Assembly (NCBI GenBank): GCA_027490995.1
Contig: JAIXWY010000004.1
Location: forward strand, 1-64,000
Direction: 5' to 3'
Length of the DNA: 64,000 bases
DNA from: Opitutaceae bacterium
Lineage (GTDB): Bacteria > Verrucomicrobiota > Verrucomicrobiia > Opitutales > Opitutaceae
Position 1 is the stretch's first letter. The number at the start of each line of letters is the position of its first letter. A program made the translations under genes and the position numbers. Under the pieces are notes generated by a model, which saw only the letters and a list, made by a program, of their open reading frames with translations, made no database searches and was not told the origin of the DNA. Of this stretch, positions 41,747 to 50,742 are shown piece by piece.

Positions 41747-44116
41747 TTAGCGCATCCGCAGCAGGAGCAGCGTGCGGTCGTCGCTACGGGTGGACAGCGT
41801 GCTGAACTGCCGCAGGTAGCGGGCGAGCATGGCGACGATTTCCGGGAGCGGCCGTCGCACATCGCGGGAGAGTGCGGCGGCGAGGCGATCGCGGCCGAAT
41901 TCGACCCCGTTCGCGTTGCAAGCCTCGTTGATACCGTCGGTGTAAAGGGCCACGAGATCGCCGGCCTCCAGCGTGATTTCTCCGCCGTCGAGCGTGTCGT
42001 CGAAAATACTTCCCGGGCAGAGTCCCAGGGCGAGCCCGCCGGCCTCGAGCAGTTCGGTCCGTTCGCCCCCGCGGCGAATGACCAGCGGCGGCTCGTGTCC
42101 GGCGCGGCTGTACCGCAGCCGGTGGGAGTCGAGATCGAGCACGGCGTAGAACAGGCTGATGTACATGCCCACCGGCATATCGGGCTGGAGGGCGGCGTTG
42201 AGGCGGCGGAGGACGGTTGACGGATCGGACTCGCCGGGGGCGAGGAGCCGGAGCGTGGCGCGGCAGGAGGCCATCATGAGCGCGGCGGCGGCGCCCTTGC
42301 CGGAGACATCGGCGATCGCGAAGCCCCACTGGCGCGGCCCGGTGGGAATGACATCGTAGTAGTCGCCACCGAGCGAGAGCGGTGTCTCGTAGTGGGCGGC
42401 GATATCGAGTTCCGTGATGGACGGAAATTCCTGGGGCAGGAGGTGGCGCTGGACCTCCTGGGCGACGAGGAGGTCGCGCTCGCGGGCGGCGCGGGCATCG
42501 TCCTCGGCGAGCTTGCGGCTGGTGATGTCGGTGATGAGCCCCTCGTGGTGTGTCATCCGGCCGTCGGCGTCATAGCGGACGACGGTGTGGTCATCGACCC
42601 AGCGGACCGAGCCGTCGGCGCAGACGATGCGGTATTCCTGATTGTATTCGCGGTGCTGGGCGCTGGCGTGGGCGGCGACCTCGGTGGTGACGCGCTCGCG
42701 GTCGTCTGGGTGCGTGATGTCGATGAACCGCATCCGCTGTGAGATCAGATCCTCGGGCCGGTAGCCGAACTGGCGGATACTCTGGGAGACAAATTCGACG
42801 GGCCAGTTGCCGCTCTCGGCGCGCCAGAGGATCACGACGGATGGGGAGCGATCGACGATGCGCTCCATCTCCTCGCGCCGCGCGAGGGCGGCGCGGAGAT
42901 CGTCCTGCGCGGATCGCCGCAGGCTGATGTCGCGGCCGACTCCGAAGAAGGCGCGGCGACGATCGCGGTCGGTGTACGCCGAGCCGGTGGTGGCGTGCCA
43001 CAGCCACCGCCCGTCCTGGTGGTGCATGCGGTACTCGACCATGGCGGCGTTGGGCTGACCGGCGAGGATGCCCTCGATGAACGCACGGCAGGTCGCGGCG
43101 TCGTCGGGGTGGACGAAGTCGAAGACGGAGCGTCCGAGCACGGCTTCCGTGGGGTGGCCCAGCTTGGCGGTCCAGGCGGGGGAGACGAACTTGTAGCGCA
43201 GCTCGGGGGTGAGGGCGTAGAGGATTTCCGAGGCGTGGGTGAGGTACGTGCGCCAGCGGGATTCGCTGCGGCGCAGGTCATCCTCGGCGGCGTGGCGCGC
43301 GGTGATGTCCTCGAGCATCGCGAAGTGGTGGGTGATGTGGCCGCCGGGGGCGCGGAGCACAACCACGGTGAGGCTGCCCCAGACAACGCGTCCGTCATGG
43401 TGAAGGTACCGCTTCTCCATGCTGAACCGATCAATCGCGCCGGAGTACAGCTGGCGGGTCAGGTCCTCCTGCCGCGCCCAATCCTCGGGATGGGTGGCGC
43501 GCTGGATGTTGGCGAAGTCGCCCGCCTCCTCCTCGTTCAGCCCGATGATTTCGCAGAACCGCCGATTGACATGGTTAGCGCCGGGTCGGCCCTCGGCGTC
43601 CACTTCGCGCCAGCTGATCCCGATGGGCGCGTGGTTGAAGAAGACGGCGAGATGGTCTTGGGAAAGACGGAGCTCGTTGGCCTGGGCCGCGAGCTGACTG
43701 GACAGCGCTTGGAAGGCGGCCTCGCTGCGCTTGGTGGCGGTGACGTCGGTGCGCAGCGCGATGTAGAAAGCCGGCGTGCCGTCTTCGTCCGGAACCGGGA
43801 GGATGGTGCTGTCGACCCAGTAGAGGTGCCCCGCCTTGGCACGGTTGCAGAACGTCCCGTGCCAAATCTCGCCGCGGCGGATCGTCTGCCATAGCTGGGC
43901 GTAGAACTCGGGCGGATGCTCACCGGACTTGATGAGCGCGTGGGTCTTTCCGACGAGTTCCTCGCGCGAGTAGCCGGAGAGCTGGGTAAACGCGTCGTTT
44001 GCGTACCGGATGACTCCAGCGGCGTCGGTGACGGCGACGATCGCGTGGGCGTCGACGGCGCGGGGGAGCCAACGGGCGAGCAGGCCGGGGGGGAGCGTCG
44101 ACGCGGGAGCGGTCAT
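41747..44116 (-). CDS. Multi-PAS sensor serine phosphatase (SpoIIE/RsbU type)
   Basis: A 789-residue soluble regulator. Four PAS/PAC units occupy about 20-130, 155-275, 285-405 and 415-535, each closing with a PAC signature such as RTDVTATKRSE, LEDITARHAAE, GRDISLRRSA and ITDITSRKLAE. A short coiled segment (LLVAQEVQRHLLPQEFP) leads into a PP2C-like SpoIIE domain with GGDYYDV, ADVSGKG and LYTDGINEA, which hold the metal-binding aspartates. It should dephosphorylate an anti-sigma-factor antagonist in a partner-switching pathway, but no such partner is encoded in this window. There are no membrane segments. Confidence 0.92.
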   Translation of the reverse strand: MTAPASTLPPGLLARWLPRAVDAHAIVAVTDAAGVIRYANDAFTQLSGYSREELVGKTHALIKSGEHPPEFYAQLWQTIRRGEIWHGTFCNRAKAGHLYWVDSTILPVPDEDGTPAFYIALRTDVTATKRSEAAFQALSSQLAAQANELRLSQDHLAVFFNHAPIGISWREVDAEGRPGANHVNRRFCEIIGLNEEEAGDFANIQRATHPEDWARQEDLTRQLYSGAIDRFSMEKRYLHHDGRVVWGSLTVVVLRAPGGHITHHFAMLEDITARHAAEDDLRRSESRWRTYLTHASEILYALTPELRYKFVSPAWTAKLGHPTEAVLGRSVFDFVHPDDAATCRAFIEGILAGQPNAAMVEYRMHHQDGRWLWHATTGSAYTDRDRRRAFFGVGRDISLRRSAQDDLRAALARREEMERIVDRSPSVVILWRAESGNWPVEFVSQSIRQFGYRPEDLISQRMRFIDITHPDDRERVTTEVAAHASAQHREYNQEYRIVCADGSVRWVDDHTVVRYDADGRMTHHEGLITDITSRKLAEDDARAARERDLLVAQEVQRHLLPQEFPSITELDIAAHYETPLSLGGDYYDVIPTGPRQWGFAIADVSGKGAAAALMMASCRATLRLLAPGESDPSTVLRRLNAALQPDMPVGMYISLFYAVLDLDSHRLRYSRAGHEPPLVIRRGGERTELLEAGGLALGLCPGSIFDDTLDGGEITLEAGDLVALYTDGINEACNANGVEFGRDRLAAALSRDVRRPLPEIVAMLARYLRQFSTLSTRSDDRTLLLLRMR

Positions 44117-44256
44117 GTCCGGTACTCGGGGAAAGAAGAGATAAACGAACCCGAGGCGGCCCGTAAATCTCCAAAAGAAAGGCCCGGTGCAGGGGAAGCC
44201 GCGGATGCCGTTGCCCGGGCTTGCCCGGTTGCGTGGGGTGGACGAAAGTGGCCGGG

Positions 44257-45018
44257 ATGAAACTTATCTCGTGGAACGTGAACGGCCTGCGGGCCGGCCT
44301 CCGCAAGGGTCTGATGGAGTATATGTCGGGCTGTGGGGCCGACGTGATCTGCTTTCAAGAGACCAAGTTGCATCCTGGCGACGTCCAGCATGTCGAGTGG
44401 CCCGCCGGCTACGAGCCCGTGTGGAACAGTGCGGTGAAGAAAGGCTACAGCGGGACGGCGATCTTTTCGCGGGTCAAGCCGCGCCGGGTCAGCCTCGGGA
44501 TCGGTGCACCGGAGCATGATGCGGAAGGTCGGGTGATCACGGTGGAGTTCGACGACTTTCAGCTGATGACGGTTTACCAGCCGAATTCGCAGCGTGGCCT
44601 GACCCGGCTGGAGTATCGGACCCAAGGCTGGGATCCGGCCTTCCTCGCGCATCTGGTCAAGCTGGAGCGCCGCAAGCCGGTGGTGTTCTGTGGGGACCTG
44701 AATGTGGCGCACGAGGAGATCGACCTCGCGAATCCGGCAAGCAACCGCCGCAACGCCGGCTTCACGGACGAGGAGCGCAACAACTTCCGGGCGTTGTTAG
44801 ACCGGGGTTTCGTGGACACCTTCCGGGCCTTCAATCCGGAAGGTGGGCATTATAGCTGGTGGAGCCAGCGGCTCGATTGCCGGGCGCGAAACATCGGCTG
44901 GCGCGTCGACTACTTTGTCGCCTCAGAGAAACTCCGCCCGGCGCTGAAGCGCGCCTGGATCAGCCCTGAAGTGATGGGTAGCGACCACTGCCCGGTGGGC
45001 TTGGAACTCGCGGTCTAG
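44257..45018 (+). CDS. xth: Exodeoxyribonuclease III
   Basis: A 253-residue EEP-family nuclease of normal length for ExoIII/AP endonuclease. Landmarks are SWNVNGLRA, metal ligand E35 in CFQETKL, GYSGTAIFSR, VYQPNSQ, the active-site GDLNVAHEEIDLANP, FTDEER, and the terminal GSDHCPV with catalytic D and H. It cuts at abasic sites and degrades DNA 3' ends in base-excision repair. The ATG at 44257 starts at the conserved MKLISWNVNG; the in-frame upstream ATG-like codon is not needed. It is followed by an inverted repeat and a convergent toxin gene. Confidence 0.95.
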   Translation: MKLISWNVNGLRAGLRKGLMEYMSGCGADVICFQETKLHPGDVQHVEWPAGYEPVWNSAVKKGYSGTAIFSRVKPRRVSLGIGAPEHDAEGRVITVEFDDFQLMTVYQPNSQRGLTRLEYRTQGWDPAFLAHLVKLERRKPVVFCGDLNVAHEEIDLANPASNRRNAGFTDEERNNFRALLDRGFVDTFRAFNPEGGHYSWWSQRLDCRARNIGWRVDYFVASEKLRPALKRAWISPEVMGSDHCPVGLELAV

Positions 45019-45061
45019 GAAGGAGCCCAACGGCGGGAGATCACGAGCGGGCGTGCCCGCG

Positions 45062-45077
45062 GCGCCGGATCCGGCGC
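45062..45077. repeat. 16-bp palindrome between convergent genes
   Basis: GCGCCGGATCCGGCGC is a perfect palindrome between the exonuclease stop and the VapC-like stop. It may help terminate either transcript; no T-run is present. Confidence 0.45.
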
Positions 45078-45094
45078 GCGGCCAGCCGGTGCGT

Positions 45095-45562
45095 TCAACG
45101 GGCGGACCCGGCGCCGCCCCGCTCCGTTTCCGGGACCCAAGGCTCCCACCTCAACCCGTGGTCGGCAAAGCGGGAGAAGTCCGCATCCCGCGAGATCCAC
45201 GTTGCCGCATGTTCGATTGCGAGCGCGGCGTGCTGCGCGTCGGCGACGAACTTCCCGACGGCTTTCGTGCCCCGGCAAAGCTGCGTTACCAGCTCCCAGT
45301 GTCGTCGGCCCGGATTGACCCAATGCGCGTTCGGGTGGGAGGCGAGGGCTTCGATGACCGCGAGGGCCTGCGGCAGCGGGGTGGGACCGCCTGGGAAGCG
45401 AGGGGTGGTGACGATGCGGACGAAGGCGCCGGCCACCAAGGGAGTCAGGCCGAACGGCTCTCCGGATCGCACGAGCGTTTCCAGACGTCTCCGGAAATAG
45501 CGGTGGTGCTCCTGATCCTCGCGGTGCGCGTAGATTAGGATGCAGACATCGGGGAGCTTCAT
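45095..45562 (-). CDS. VapC-like PIN-domain toxin
   Basis: A 155-residue PIN protein. It opens MKLPDVCILIYAHREDQEHH with the first catalytic aspartate (D5). It continues with FVRIVTTPRF and closes with VADAQHAALAIEHAATWISRDADFSRFADHGLRW, which supplies the later acidic residues. This is the layout of VapC endoribonucleases; the central glutamate seen in some VapCs is not obvious, as in several members of this subgroup. Its ATG overlaps the antitoxin stop by four bases (ATGA), giving the usual antitoxin-first operon. Confidence 0.85.
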   Translation of the reverse strand: MKLPDVCILIYAHREDQEHHRYFRRRLETLVRSGEPFGLTPLVAGAFVRIVTTPRFPGGPTPLPQALAVIEALASHPNAHWVNPGRRHWELVTQLCRGTKAVGKFVADAQHAALAIEHAATWISRDADFSRFADHGLRWEPWVPETERGGAGSAR

Positions 45563-45813
45563 GGCGCGTAGGGGCCCGAGTCCTCCGCTGCCAACAGGTC
45601 GTGCAGAGCCTCCGGCGAGGTATCTCGCCGCGGCCCGGAGGCCGGCCGGAATGTGGGCATGCTGAAGGCGAGTGCCCCGGGCTCCGCCGGAACCGAGCGC
45701 AATCCTCTCCGCAACGCCTCGTTGATCACGGCGCTGAGGCTCACGCGGCCCTCGGCGGCCTGGCGCCGCGCCTCGTCGAGCAGTTCGTCGTTGAGGATGA
45801 GGGTGGTTCGCAT
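45559..45813 (-). CDS. VapB-like ribbon-helix-helix antitoxin
   Basis: An 84-residue protein starting MRTTLILNDELLDEARRQAA, a ribbon-helix-helix DNA-binding N-terminus with the expected beta strand, two helices and a VSLSAVINEALRRGL second helix. The C-terminal half is Pro/Ser-rich and would wrap the toxin. An alternative ATG lies 12 codons upstream, but the RHH strand begins at the chosen codon. It probably autoregulates its operon together with the PIN toxin. Confidence 0.82.
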   Translation of the reverse strand: MRTTLILNDELLDEARRQAAEGRVSLSAVINEALRRGLRSVPAEPGALAFSMPTFRPASGPRRDTSPEALHDLLAAEDSGPYAP

Positions 45814-46083
45814 ACTGATGGAGCATACGTGTGCAGCATTATGTTTCAAGCCACATCCACCGCGAACCCACTCGATCGAGGGGAAAGGAGGGCCTCGTGC
45901 TCCTCAACCCGGAGGGGCGCGGGCGTCCGGCGGGCGCGGGGAGACGTGCCGGAGCGGTGCCCGGCCCCCCCCTTCCAGATCCGGAGTGACGCGAGCGGGG
46001 GCGCCGTTGGAGAGATTTTCTGTAACCGCACGAGGGGCTGATGCGCCTCTTTGCAGTGTGGACCGCCACGTTTCCCATGCACC

Positions 46084-46665
46084 ATGTCTTCCCCCGAGCC
46101 GATCACCCCTGAATGGCTGGAGCGGGTGGTGGCGCGCGATCGGGAGTCCAGTCGGCGCCTGGTGGAGCGGCTGCATCCGCAGGTGCTCCGGATCGTCCGG
46201 GCGCACCGGCCCCGGCGCATGGCGGAGGAGGATGTCTGCCAGGAGGTCTTCATGAGTCTCTTTCGTCATCTTGGGCAGTACGCAGGCCGCGTCCCGTTTG
46301 AACACTGGGTGTCGCGGGTGGCGGTGAACACCTGCATCGACCAACTCCGGCGGGAGCGAGCCCGGCCGGAGCTGCGGCGCGCGGACCTTGAACCGGCGGA
46401 GACGCTGGCCCTGGAACATCTGGCGGAGGACGGCGCGGGCCCGGACGAGACGGTCGCCCGGCGGGACCTGCTGGGCAGGCTGATGGCGACCCTCGGGCCG
46501 GAGGATCGACTGCTGATCCAGTGGACCGCTCTGGAGGAGCGACCGGTGCCGGAGGTGAGTGCGCTGACTGGCTGGAGTGCGTCGCTGGTGCGGGTGAAGG
46601 CGTTCCGGGCGCGCCGCCGACTCCGCGCGCTCCTCGCCCGGCTGTTGGCGTCCGAATCTTCATGA
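46084..46665 (+). CDS. ECF-type RNA polymerase sigma factor
   Basis: A 193-residue sigma-70 family protein of ECF size. Region 2 is visible as LHPQVLRIVRAHRPRRMAEEDVCQEVFMSLFRHLGQ and FEHWVSRVAVNTCIDQLRRER. Region 4 follows as LGPEDRLLIQWTALEERPVPEVSALTGWSASLVRVKAFRARRRLR. The ATG at 46084 gives a normal N-terminus. The stop overlaps the next start as ATGA. Together with the two following genes it forms a tight three-gene operon, probably an envelope-stress unit. Confidence 0.9.
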   Translation: MSSPEPITPEWLERVVARDRESSRRLVERLHPQVLRIVRAHRPRRMAEEDVCQEVFMSLFRHLGQYAGRVPFEHWVSRVAVNTCIDQLRRERARPELRRADLEPAETLALEHLAEDGAGPDETVARRDLLGRLMATLGPEDRLLIQWTALEERPVPEVSALTGWSASLVRVKAFRARRRLRALLARLLASESS

Positions 46666-46967
46666 AGCCCATCGACACGAGCCTCGGTAACCTGTTTCAA
46701 GCGGCGCGGTCCGAGCCGGAGGCGCCGGGATCGCCGGACGCGGAGCGATTTGCCCGCCGCCTCGCGGACCGCTGGGTCGCGGAGGGAGCGGAGCAGGTGG
46801 AGGCCTTTCTGTGGGCGCACCTCGGTCGCCGTTTCACCCGCGGCCTCGCGACCGTGCTGGTCGTCGTTTCCGTGCTGACGTGGGTGACGTGGGTGCCGGT
46901 GCCGGCGTTGGTGGAGCCGGAGGCGGAACTGGCGGGCGAGTTGCTCGCGCTCCTTCCCTTGCCATGA
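46662..46967 (+). CDS. Small single-helix membrane protein, candidate anti-sigma factor
   Basis: A 101-residue protein with a soluble N-terminal part (about 1-62) and one membrane helix (GLATVLVVVSVLTWVTWVPV). It overlaps both neighbours by ATGA. Membrane topology and position between an ECF sigma gene and a periplasmic helical protein suggest an anti-sigma factor, but no zinc-binding HxxxCxxC motif is present and I do not recognise the family. Confidence 0.7.
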   Translation: MKPIDTSLGNLFQAARSEPEAPGSPDAERFARRLADRWVAEGAEQVEAFLWAHLGRRFTRGLATVLVVVSVLTWVTWVPVPALVEPEAELAGELLALLPLP

Positions 46968-47455
46968 GCAACACGGCGTTCTGGAAGATCTTCGGCTGGC
47001 TGGCCGCGGTGAGCATTGGCAGTGCCGCCGTGGGCGCGGTGGCGGCGCTGCGGTTGCAGAATGAGCGGATGGCGCGGACGACCTCAGTGAGTGGGCTCGC
47101 GGAGGAGCGACTCGAGAAGTTGCGGGAGATCCTGCGTTTGAATCGGGAGCAGGAACAGGCGATCGCGGTGCTGCTGAACCGGAGGGAGAAGGAGATCCGG
47201 GCGATCGCGGCGGCGGCCAGCGAGCAGGCGGCGCGCATCTCGCGTGAACTGGAGCATGAAATTCGCGGACGGCTTGATCCCGAGCAGGCGCGGCGCTTTG
47301 ACCGGCTGCAGGAGGTCCGGCGCCGGCAGCGGGAGCGCCTGCAGGAGGGTGAGCGGCTTTCGCCGGAGCAGCGTGAGCGACTGCGGGAGCGGCTGCGGGA
47401 GCGGCTGCGCGAACGCGGCTCCCTCGCAGTCCCCGGAGCACCCTCGACCCCGTAG
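46964..47455 (+). CDS. Membrane-anchored periplasmic helical protein, CpxP/Spy- or heavy-metal-sensor-like
   Basis: A 163-residue protein with an N-terminal membrane anchor (FWKIFGWLAAVSIGSAAVGAVAAL) followed by an almost wholly helical, charged domain. The pattern LREILRLNREQEQAIAVLLNRREKEI plus LDPEQARRFDRLQE recalls CpxP/Spy and periplasmic heavy-metal sensors, which carry LTxxQ repeats. The tail has a run of ERLRE repeats encoded by near-identical 12-base units (about 47386-47412). As the third gene of an ECF sigma operon it is a likely stress chaperone or signal sensor. Confidence 0.75.
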   Translation: MSNTAFWKIFGWLAAVSIGSAAVGAVAALRLQNERMARTTSVSGLAEERLEKLREILRLNREQEQAIAVLLNRREKEIRAIAAAASEQAARISRELEHEIRGRLDPEQARRFDRLQEVRRRQRERLQEGERLSPEQRERLRERLRERLRERGSLAVPGAPSTP

Positions 47456-47504
47456 CCCAGCCAAGGTCCCGGCCCCAGGCTTCGTCTCTTCCCTTCCACT
47501 TAGC

Positions 47505-48968
47505 ATGACTCCCCTCCTACGCTCCTCATCTGACTTGTCAGCGGTACGCTGCGGATTCGCCGGATCGCAGGTACGCCCGCGGGTCCGTCTCCTTGCGGCC
47601 GCCCTGACCCTCCTCGTTGCCCTGATGGCGGCGGGGTCCGGGTTGCGGGCAGCGATCGCCCGCACGGAAAGCACGCTGGAATACGCCTCGGTGGACGGCC
47701 GCAAGATTCCCGCGGTGCTGTCGATGCCGCAGGGTGCCGGACCCTTTCCGGTCGTGGTCACGATCCACGGCGGACAGGGTGACCGCGAGATCAGCTATCT
47801 GCGCACCCTGGCGGTGGCAAATAACGCGACGCCCACGGTGACTACCCTCAACGAGCAACCCTGGGCGATTCTCTCGATCGATTTCCGCAACGGTCTCTTC
47901 GGTTTGGAGGAGGAGGATGTCGTCTTTGGTATCCGTTTTGCCAAGACACTACCGCGTGTCGACCCAGAGCGGGTGGGTGTGCTCGGCGGCAGTCGCGGCG
48001 GTCATCTTGCGCTGCGCGCGGCCGAGAAGATGGGCCGCGAGTTCCTCTGCGTCGCAGTGGGGTCACCGTGGATGACGGATCCGTTTGTTTACATGCTGGG
48101 CCGGGCGGACCAGCCGCCCCTGTCCCAACTCTCGGCGTCCTCCCGCACGATCATTATGGACAACGGCCAGCAGCTCTACCGCGGCCTTCTCCAGCGGACC
48201 GGCTCCGACGCGGCGGCGCAGCAGTTGATGCGCGACTTCTCCATCGAGGCGAACGCAGACCGGATCGTCATTCCCTCGCTCTTCCTCACCAGCCGCTCCG
48301 ACGAGCAGGCGCCCCACCTGTTGATCAAGCCAACGTTTGATCGCCTCCGCGCCCTCGGGAGGGATGTCACCGTGTTCACGGTCGAGCAGAGTCGGCACGG
48401 GTTTTACTGGGGCCGGGATGAAGGAGGAGCCAGACAGGGTTTGGGCCCGAAGAACGAGGTGGAGTTGGCGGAGGAAGCGGCGACCCGCGACCAGATTGTG
48501 ACCTTCTTCACGACCCGCTTCGCCGCGCCGCAGGCCTCGACGGCGACCCCCCCCGTGGTGATTGCGCCGCTCACCAATCTGTCCGTGCGGGGTCGGGTGG
48601 GGACGGGAGCTGGTATTCTGATCTCTGGTTTCGTCGTTGGCGAAGGCGCGCCGCGGACGGTGGTGCTGCGGGCGGTGGGGCCGACGTTGGCAACCGCCCC
48701 CTTCAACCTCTCTGGCGTGCTAGCGCGGCCGACGCTCAAGTTGTATTTTGGTTCGCAGCGGATTGCGAGCAACGTGGGCTGGAGCTTGGCGGGCAACGTG
48801 GTGGATATCCGCGCTGCGATGGCCCGGGCTGGGGCGTTCGCCCTTCCGGAGCGGAGTTTGGACAGTGTCCTGCTGATGACCCTCCCGCCTGGCGCGTACA
48901 CGCTGCAGGTTGCGGGCGAGGGGGGCACAGAGGGTTTGGTCCTAGCCGAGGTCTACGCCGTACCGTAG
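47505..48968 (+). CDS. Secreted alpha/beta-hydrolase (dienelactone hydrolase/prolyl oligopeptidase-like) with C-terminal GVGPTL-type module
   Basis: A 487-residue protein. A signal peptide (RLLAAALTLLVALMAAGSG) is followed by an alpha/beta-hydrolase domain of about 290 residues. That domain has the oxyanion-side TIHGGQGD, nucleophile serine in GVLGGSRGGHLAL, acid in TSRSDEQAP and histidine in EQSRHGFYW. A C-terminal module of about 135 residues is homologous to the two at the end of the propeller protein (21326): LTNLSVRGRVGTG, VLRAVGPTL, PFNLSGVLARP, ARAGAFAL and PPGAYTLQV. Substrate is unknown; peptide, xylan acetyl or other ester bonds are possible. The ATG at 47505 starts the signal peptide. 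Confidence 0.82.
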   Translation: MTPLLRSSSDLSAVRCGFAGSQVRPRVRLLAAALTLLVALMAAGSGLRAAIARTESTLEYASVDGRKIPAVLSMPQGAGPFPVVVTIHGGQGDREISYLRTLAVANNATPTVTTLNEQPWAILSIDFRNGLFGLEEEDVVFGIRFAKTLPRVDPERVGVLGGSRGGHLALRAAEKMGREFLCVAVGSPWMTDPFVYMLGRADQPPLSQLSASSRTIIMDNGQQLYRGLLQRTGSDAAAQQLMRDFSIEANADRIVIPSLFLTSRSDEQAPHLLIKPTFDRLRALGRDVTVFTVEQSRHGFYWGRDEGGARQGLGPKNEVELAEEAATRDQIVTFFTTRFAAPQASTATPPVVIAPLTNLSVRGRVGTGAGILISGFVVGEGAPRTVVLRAVGPTLATAPFNLSGVLARPTLKLYFGSQRIASNVGWSLAGNVVDIRAAMARAGAFALPERSLDSVLLMTLPPGAYTLQVAGEGGTEGLVLAEVYAVP

Positions 48969-49076
48969 TGCCGGCCCGCGACGGATGACCAGGTGTGGCC
49001 GGTCCGGGCGGCCGACAGGGGGAGGAGGTGTGCTTTGATGGTGCACGGACGGCGGATGCCGTTTTAGGGTGGAGGT

Positions 49077-49589
49077 ATGCCGGGACTTCCAATGCATTCG
49101 CTCAAGACCCTTCTCTCCGGACCGCCGGTTTTGACTCTGGCGGTGGCGGAGAGTTTGACGGGTGGGCGATTGCAGGCGCGGGTGACGGCGGAGTCGGGGT
49201 CGTCGGCCTATTTTCTCGGCGGGGTGACGGCCTATACGCTGGAGTCGAAGGTCCGGCTCCTGGCGGTGGACCGCAGTGAAGCGGAAGCCTGCGCCTGTGT
49301 GTCGGCGCCGGTGGCGGAGCAGATGGCGGAAGGCGTGTGCCGCTTGTTCGGTGCGGACCTGGGCGTGGCGACAACCGGATGGGCTGAGCCCTCGGTGCAG
49401 GCAGGGGTCGCGGAGCCCTTCGCGTGGTGGGCGGTGTCGCATTGGGACCGGACGGCCTCGCGGGCGCGACGGACGTGGTCGGGTCGGGTCGTTTTCCCCG
49501 GACAGAGTCGTCACGCGGTGCAGCAAGCCGTCACGGATGCCGTCGTTGCCGAGTTGGAGCGGTACCTGCGCGACGTGCGGACACTCTGA
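49077..49589 (+). CDS. CinA C-terminal domain / PncC-like amidohydrolase
   Basis: A 170-residue single-domain CinA-type protein. The nucleotide-amidase motifs are LAVAESLTGGRLQARVT, SSAYFLGGVTAYTLESKVRLL and LGVATTGWAEPS. In canonical PncC the last motif is TTGxAGP; here the second G is E, which may alter activity. The usual role is deamidation of nicotinamide mononucleotide in the NAD salvage cycle. The ATG at 49077 or the one five codons later could be used. Confidence 0.82.
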   Translation: MPGLPMHSLKTLLSGPPVLTLAVAESLTGGRLQARVTAESGSSAYFLGGVTAYTLESKVRLLAVDRSEAEACACVSAPVAEQMAEGVCRLFGADLGVATTGWAEPSVQAGVAEPFAWWAVSHWDRTASRARRTWSGRVVFPGQSRHAVQQAVTDAVVAELERYLRDVRTL

Positions 49590-49774
49590 AGCGAGCCTAC
49601 CGATTCGCGGCGGGCGTCCGCTGACACAGGGTGGCGGAGTGGGAGTCGGACCCGAGTGCTGTAAGCCGACGCGAGCCACCCGCGGCGCGGGTGCGAAGAA
49701 GTTATCGGGAGGCGTGGGGACGGGCCGCCGACGCCTTGAACGGCCTCGCGTGAACCCTTGAACCGCGTGGCCGG

Positions 49775-49798
49775 GCCGTCGCGAAAACCCGCGACGGC
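49775..49798 (-). terminator. Hairpin after the SYLF gene
   Basis: Perfect 9-base arms GCCGTCGCG (49775-49783) and CGCGACGGC (49790-49798) with a 6-base loop, starting nine bases beyond the SYLF stop on the minus strand. The stretch between this hairpin and the CinA-like stop (about 49590-49774) shows no other gene. Confidence 0.6.
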
Positions 49799-49806
49799 GG
49801 AGTGAC

Positions 49807-50502
49807 TTACGGCGCGATCGACCGGATGTAGGACATCAGCGGCTTCACCTCTTCGGGCGGGGTTATCCAGTCGCTGTCGAGGATTTCCGGCATCGTGAAA
49901 GTGGTGTTGTAGAGCAGCCGGTTGGCGTCGTTGTCGGCCGCGAGGAAGCCCGTCTTGATGGTGGCGCCGGCGAGGAGGCCGCGGGCCTTGGAGTAGACGA
50001 GCACGGCTGTTCTCAGGATCTCATCGTTGGAGCTCTGGGATGCTGCGGCGCGGGGACCGGCGACGGCGGCGGCGTCGGCACCGATGTTCAGCCGCTGGGT
50101 GAACATACGGCGAGGAGTCTGGTCGTCGTTGAAAATGTAGATCGTCTCGATCGCGTGGCCGCCGACTTGGAGTCCGACGCTGGTTTCGCCAGCGCGGATC
50201 AAGATGGGGAGGCCCCATTGGCCGTCGGCCTTCTTGGCGAGGAGCACGCCGTAGCCGTCCTTGATGCCGAGGATGACGCCGCCTTTGAACTGGTTGGTGA
50301 TGACGATGGCGCGCGCGCCGGCGAGCACATCGGACGGGATGGCGGTGGTGGGATCGGCCTGGAATTCGCGCAGGATCGCCTCGCAGGACTCGATGCGGAC
50401 GATGCAGTCTTTGCGTTCAAGGGGCCGCTGGGCGAGGAGGGCGGAGGGCGCGATGAGCGTGGCCAGTCCGATCAAGGCGGCGGTGAGGAACGAAGTTTTC
50501 AT
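49807..50502 (-). CDS. Exported SYLF-domain (Ysc84/DUF500) lipid-binding protein
   Basis: A 231-residue protein with a signal peptide (MKTSFLTAALIGLATLIAPSALLAQ). The SYLF/Ysc84 domain follows, including IPSDVLAGARAIVITNQFKGGVILGIKDGYGVLL, GLPILIRAGETSVGLQVGG and the ending SKARGLLAGATIKTGFL. Eukaryotic members bind phosphoinositides; bacterial ones are periplasmic with unknown ligands. It is divergent from the ion channel gene. Confidence 0.88.
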   Translation of the reverse strand: MKTSFLTAALIGLATLIAPSALLAQRPLERKDCIVRIESCEAILREFQADPTTAIPSDVLAGARAIVITNQFKGGVILGIKDGYGVLLAKKADGQWGLPILIRAGETSVGLQVGGHAIETIYIFNDDQTPRRMFTQRLNIGADAAAVAGPRAAASQSSNDEILRTAVLVYSKARGLLAGATIKTGFLAADNDANRLLYNTTFTMPEILDSDWITPPEEVKPLMSYIRSIAP

Positions 50503-50742
50503 GATTCTCAGCGAAAAGCTCACTATGCACGGAAGGAAAGGCTTGGAAAGCGCGGAGTCACAGACCCGGACCGTTAGGGAGGGTTCCCGGAAGTGGCCCC
50601 GGTCGGTGGCCGGGAGGGGGGTACGAACGTCGGGAAGCAGAAGGTCCGGGCCAGTGGGCGTTGAGTACGCCGACGAGGTGGAGCCGTGAAAGGTGTGGCG
50701 AAGGGCTTGACCCCCGGCGGGGTACGGGTTGTTTCCGGCGCC

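Noticed and set aside
46010-46050. A possible ECF-type promoter (TAAC followed about 16 bases later by CG) before the sigma gene.
   Set aside because: The match is too short to separate from chance without a genome-wide motif.
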